From Diphasiastrum complanatum (lineage: Eukaryota; Streptophyta; Lycopodiopsida; Lycopodiales; Lycopodiaceae): a stretch of 64,000 bases of DNA. Below the pieces are notes generated by a model. That model had not been told where the DNA came from, searched no databases, and saw only the letters and a list, made by a program, of their open reading frames with translations. Positions 54,601 through 60,600 of this stretch are shown here, piece by piece. Every line of letters starts with the position of its first letter. The stretch's first letter is position 1. Made by a program: the position numbers and the translations under genes. The stretch is taken from positions 12,770,144 to 12,834,143 of the forward strand of contig CM055114.1 of assembly GCA_029204225.1 (NCBI GenBank). The letters run 5' to 3'.

Positions 54601-57600
54601 ACAATTAAACATTAGATGCTTTGAAATTCGACTTAAGTAGGCTATGCTACAAATTGAAGTTAGAATCCTTTAGGGAGCTTTTTAAAGTACCGCCTTCTCA
54701 AAGGTTAAAGATTGAACAGTAGGCACAATAGAAACTCAGACCACATCTCTGGTACAAATCACAACAATATTCTTTCTAATCTCAGATATACAGTAAGCCC
54801 TCTTCATTGAATGATACCAAAACTGTAATGTTATCATGGTGGGCATGAGAACATTTATTACCTATCAAATTCTCAAAAGGTCAAATGTTCAATACAAGAG
54901 TCTTCTGTTATCTTTTCTTGGCATACCTCAGCTTTCAATGGTTTGAGCTATTTATCTAGTATATGTTGCCAAGTGATTGACCTTAAAAGATTTCCTTTTG
55001 ATGCGAAAAATATCTTCATGGCCATGAAGAGGTTAAGGAAAACTATTCTTGTACTTTGCTATACTCAGCAAGTATTTTCAAAAGTACCATCCACAGGAGT
55101 TCATCATAAATGAGTTGTCTTTAAGTAGATCACATACTCCAACTCCATTTGGATTGTGAAAAAGCAAGATTACACAAAAATAACTATGATATTTTGATGC
55201 TCAAAAGAGACGTGATAAGTCCATTCCATGAGAAAGTATCAGAAAGAACAATCCCAACTATTTCAAGAAAAGCCAAAACTTCAGAAGTAGCTAGGAATTA
55301 AGATAACCAAATCAGAAGAATTGCACATTTGTTTCTTGCTGCCCACCAAAATTGAATGTTAATGATAAATTGAGTACAAATCCTTGTTGCAAGATGGTGG
55401 TAATGTTTCGCAATATATTTTGATAGAACACTAGTTACACATGCAACGTTTTTTGTTGCTCTAAAGAGAAGTGAAATTTTACTGCCAAAATTTCTTGCAG
55501 GGCAGTTATGATAAACTTTAAGTTATGAAAATAATCACAAATTTTAAAATCAATGAAACATAAAGACCAGTTGACAATCAAATAGCAATCTCCCATGAAA
55601 AATGGCTAATGATATCACATATAATGAATGGTGGAAGCCCTACGAGCAGCAATAGCAATGAGTTTTGCCACAAAGAGCGCAAGCAATACCAATGTTTGCA
55701 GCTCAATAATGAATGTCTCTTCAAATCTTATAGTTTAGTTGCTTTGCACCAAATCTCAGGTTTGCTCAAGAAAGCCTTTTAATTCAAATTGTTCAAGGCT
55801 TTCTAATAGGTTGTCTTTTGCTACTCAGTAGGTTTACATAACCCTTTGTCAGCTTTGCAAATCCAGAGATTTAAGAGCTCTTTGGATGCAAAAAAAGAAT
55901 TCCTCTCAAAACTAGAAAGAAAAGCCAAAAAGATTAGTTATCTGTTCCTTTATTCTGGAACAGGTTCCTGACTCTTCTTAGTATTTTTTCTGTATAAGTA
56001 TTATGAAAAAAGAGAGGTCAAATATCCCTTTTCAAAGATTTCAAAAAATATTCCATACTTTTTTTGCTTTGAAAAGGAATCTTATAAGACCCTTTCCAAT
56101 TTTACAATACTTCCACAACCATACAGATATAAGCAAAAATCTTCCCAACAAAAGAATATGGTTCAAAAAAAAGCAGGTGATGGTGAAAAACCCAACAACA
56201 CTCCATATTCAACTTGAGACAAAAAATCTCTCTCCGAGAGTTATGAAAGCACAACACAAACTTAATTTGAAAAAAGAACAATTTCAATTTCAAATAAAGG
56301 CCCATATTTGCCAAAAAGGAAGCCAATGTGTCCTAATCCAAGTTGAACCCATCACTCACTACTTGAATTCCAATTTGCAGAAGGGCTTGACAAATTTTGC
56401 CAAATATTTGCCCAAGAATACATTGAACTCAACAAGCTTTAACCAAATTCCAATTTTCACTTTTCAAGAACTACACAATTAATTTGCTGCAAACCATGGT
56501 AGTGCACTTACCTTGCAACAAATTCCTTCTTGAAAAAACCATAAAAATCAAAAGAGTAATCGAACTTTTACCTTCTCTTTTGCACCACTTCCCAAGCAAG
56601 ATCCGGACTCCAACTTTTGCAAGATCCTCCGCTTCACTTCTTGGGCTCCAACTTGTGCTTTCAATCGGCAATTCATCCTAGCTTATACAACCATCAAGAC
56701 CTACAACAAGATCAATACTAGGATGCCAAACCAAGAAAACAATGGGAACGGATGGTGGCTCATATCTACCCAACCAATCTAGATCAAACGGATCTAGCCC
56801 CCAAGCTATGGACCAACAAGAGCTCTATACGAAGATGTTTCACAACAGCTTGTAGGTACACAATACCAAATTCAAGCTCTCCACAAGGGAGGCCTATGGG
56901 GTATACTTGTACCCTCCAAGGCACCTCCACAACTAGGAGTGAACTGTGAAACCTCAGCAGCCCAACTGGCCACATCAGTAACTCTCCCTATGAGTCACCT
57001 GCTAGCATCATGCAAAACCACCATCATGAGTTTTAAGCCTCTACACCATTAATTATGACTTTTGTACCATGAGGGGCCCAACTCCTCATAGCCAAAATTA
57101 ATTTACAGGTCAAGATAGGCCTACTGACCTCCTTATGGGACTTTTGTCCGAGATCAGCTTAACGTGGGCAAGACACCACCACCACCACCCCCCCCCAGCG
57201 AAGATATGACAATTGTTGCTTGTATCACCATCTTGTCACTCATACAAGTATACATATCCCTCACCTCCTCAACGGTCCTTGTCGTTCTTACAGTCGTATA
57301 CTCCGTTGTAAAAGGCATGCCTGCAATGATTCTAAAGGGGATCGTCTCAATGATCTTCTTTTCAATTCTTTAGGTGGTTTTTGGCATGAGTTCATCCCTT
57401 GTGCTCCACCTCCCCTCCTGGACGACCTCCATATGTGGGCAGACTATGATACCATGTTATATACTATACCTACTAATTCACCCATCTTTATCTCTCCCCG
57501 TCCATCTGAGATCACTTTCTTCACCCTGACATGGTCCTCACAGCCTTTAAGAGATTGAAGACCTATACAACGAGGACCTTGAGTCTGAGTTACTGATCCA

Positions 57601-60600
57601 CACTACTACCTTATATTCTCTCATCTTGGCCACTCTAGTTACAAGCTAAGATTCACTAGCTATGCTAGAAAGCAGGACTTAAGCTAGAAAGACTGCGGAC
57701 CGGTATAAAGTGTGCCTGTTTCGAGAACCGATCTACCACCACCATACAAGAGTCATGACCACGGCGGGTATGAGGAAAATAAAGTCCATAGAAATATCTG
57801 TCCACTGGCGATGAGGAATGGGCCAACTCTGGAGTAAACTAGCGGACTTAGCATGGGAATATTTATTTTGGGCACAAAAAGGACAATCACGAATAACATG
57901 GGCTAGCTCAGACTTCATGGATGGCCAATAGAAATTGTCCTTAAGACGTGCATAAGACTTTTGAAAACCAAAATGGCCACCAATAGGGAAAGCATGAGCA
58001 TCAGACAACAACTGAGGACGAATGGAAAGAGAACTGGGAATACATAAAGCAGCATAGTGGTATAAACGATCATCGACAATAGTATAAACCTGGAACTTCC
58101 GAGAGGACGAAAGGGGATGAGAACGATAAACATCAGAAAAGTCAGAATAAGACAAACATGCGGCCGGTAAATCATCAAACCAAGAAGGAACTGAAGCAAC
58201 AATACTATGTAACAATGCGTGAAGACGAGATAAAGCATCAGCTACCGTGTTTGCCTTGTCTGGACGATACAAAATATCAAAATGAAAAGACTGCAAAGAT
58301 TGTAACCAACGATACTGACGATCACTAAGATCACGTTGAGAAAAAAGATAACAGAGAGACTGATGATCAGTATTAATATCAAAGGGAACACGATACAAAT
58401 AATGGTGCCACTTCTTAAGAGCATCACGTTCAACATTAGACATACGATATGGAGGACGAGAGGGTGGGGTAGCACCAGGAATAAGATCAATATGGTGGGT
58501 GACATCTCGTAATGGTGGCATAGATGTAGGTTTTGAAAAGACAACTACCGATGCAATAAGTCAGAAATCACCTGAGGAAGAAGGCCCATGGATGGAGCAG
58601 GAGGAGCAGCAACTGATGTACTCTGAATGATAAGAAGAGCTGCACCCTGAGCCTTTGGCAGGCTACGCATAAACTGCTTCCCGGTAACCAACTGACAGTC
58701 ACCCTGGGAATCAATACCAGAAAGTAAATGATGCAGACCAACATGTGTAAAAGACAGTGTCTGCTGAGAAAGACCCACAACAACAGTACCAAGTGAAGAA
58801 AACCAATTTGCACCAAGAATAATGTCATAGTACTCCAGAGGAATAATTTAGAAATCTGCCTGTCCAGAGAAGTCACCAATGCTACAGTTGAAACCCTGAA
58901 ACATCTGAGAACTGATAAAAGAATGTGAGCTAGTAACCTCGACACTGAGAGATTGTGTAGCAGAAATAGGTGTAGCACGAATCTTGGTGGAAATGTAACT
59001 ACAAATAAATGAATGTGTACTGCCAGTATCCACCAAAGCAAGGGATGCGATCACGAAAATCACGAGCAAAATGGGGCTCATGATTACCTGAAAAAGTAGG
59101 AGAAGGAAATCCTGGTGGTGCGGAGGGAAATCCAGGTGGTGGTACAGAAGACCCGAAAGGAGACCCATAAGGACTAGTACTATATGAAGGGAGACCAAAC
59201 ATACTACCAAAAGCACCCAATACCCTATGCCAAGTATAAGCAATTCAACAAGTTAACAAAAACCTGCTATTTACATTTTCTTACAAAACACCATAGGCCG
59301 GTGTGATGACATCAATCTCCACAATTGCACACACCCTTTTCCAAATCACATGTACCCACTATATAGACCTATCTGGCTGGCAATGTCTTTCAGCCAACAC
59401 AGCATCTACTTAGGAGATAAATGAGAAAGTATTACTTTCTCTAGCCAGGAATTTCATATACCTTTCGATAACTTAGTTTACTTTACTCTACCTCCCTTGA
59501 TTATTTGAATCATACTTTTAGGGACTATAAAAACGCCTCATGTACAATAGTTTGTCAGTTTATGATTTGGTATTGTTTGGGCTTTTTGTGGGAGAACCCT
59601 TACCTTTGTTATTGCCCTTCAACTCTTCATACAGGCCCCAAGATAGTTCATTGGACCCCCAAAATCACTTAATTTCATCCTTGTTTCACACAGGTACATC
59701 CATTGTTTTTCCTACCAAACCATAAAAGTATAGGTTATTCCAATTGCCTAGCTTTGACTATATCTGCTTCTTAGTTATTTCATTTACAAAACGTTATATA
59801 TGCTCCCATGATATGACAAACACTTAAGATGTACTTTCCAATCTTACATAACCGGTACGATACCTAAAAGGCATTAATAATGCTTTCTTTCTTTCTCATT
59901 GTTGCCCCTAGCTATGCCGCTCACATTCCCTCCTAGGTGGATGATAACTACTACCCATACCTCATGTTTATGAGATATTTTTGCTAGCTCACTAATCTTT
60001 GTTTTATTGCTCTGTCCCAAGTAACATGGCTACTTTTCTTTTGGCAAAGATGGCCTATCTTTCTAGTTGTTAGGCAGCGATTGATTGCTCCTAATCCCTC
60101 ACACACTCTTTGCTAGTCTAACGTTGATCCACACTATCCTTTGAAACCCTTCTTATGGCAATTATTGGGTGTCTACATTTTACATATTACAAAATGTGCA
60201 TCCTTGTTTCTGAGCAAAGCCATACAACATTCCTTGTCAACATTTTAACTCTAGCCCACCAGACGCACCAAGTCAAGGTTTATAAGTTGTGGTCTTTGTT
60301 CTTCTCAAATGATTTTTTAAACAACCATTTTCTACTCTTAACATGAATGTTTAGCTTGTTTTAAGGTAGCTCCCAAATTTTGTGAGGACTTTACAATAAA
60401 CATAAAGCTCTATATATGAAGTATATGAACGTCAATAACATATACAACAAATGAAATCTTGAAGGAAACTAGCTATGGAAGCATCAACAATACAAGGGAA
60501 GCTTAGCACCACAAGAAACCAAAGTTAGGAACTCCAAATGCTTGATTACAGAGAGAGGAGGACATGGGCCTCCTTTGAGGATGACGACCCCTATACATAA

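Noticed and set aside
56003-56482. 159-codon Lys/Asn-rich frame
   Set aside because: No motif, no splice or homology support; AT-rich composition gives such frames by chance.
57647-57695. A solo LTR
   Set aside because: Only the last 50 bp of the LTR remain and integrase sequence follows at once, so it is the end of a deleted element.
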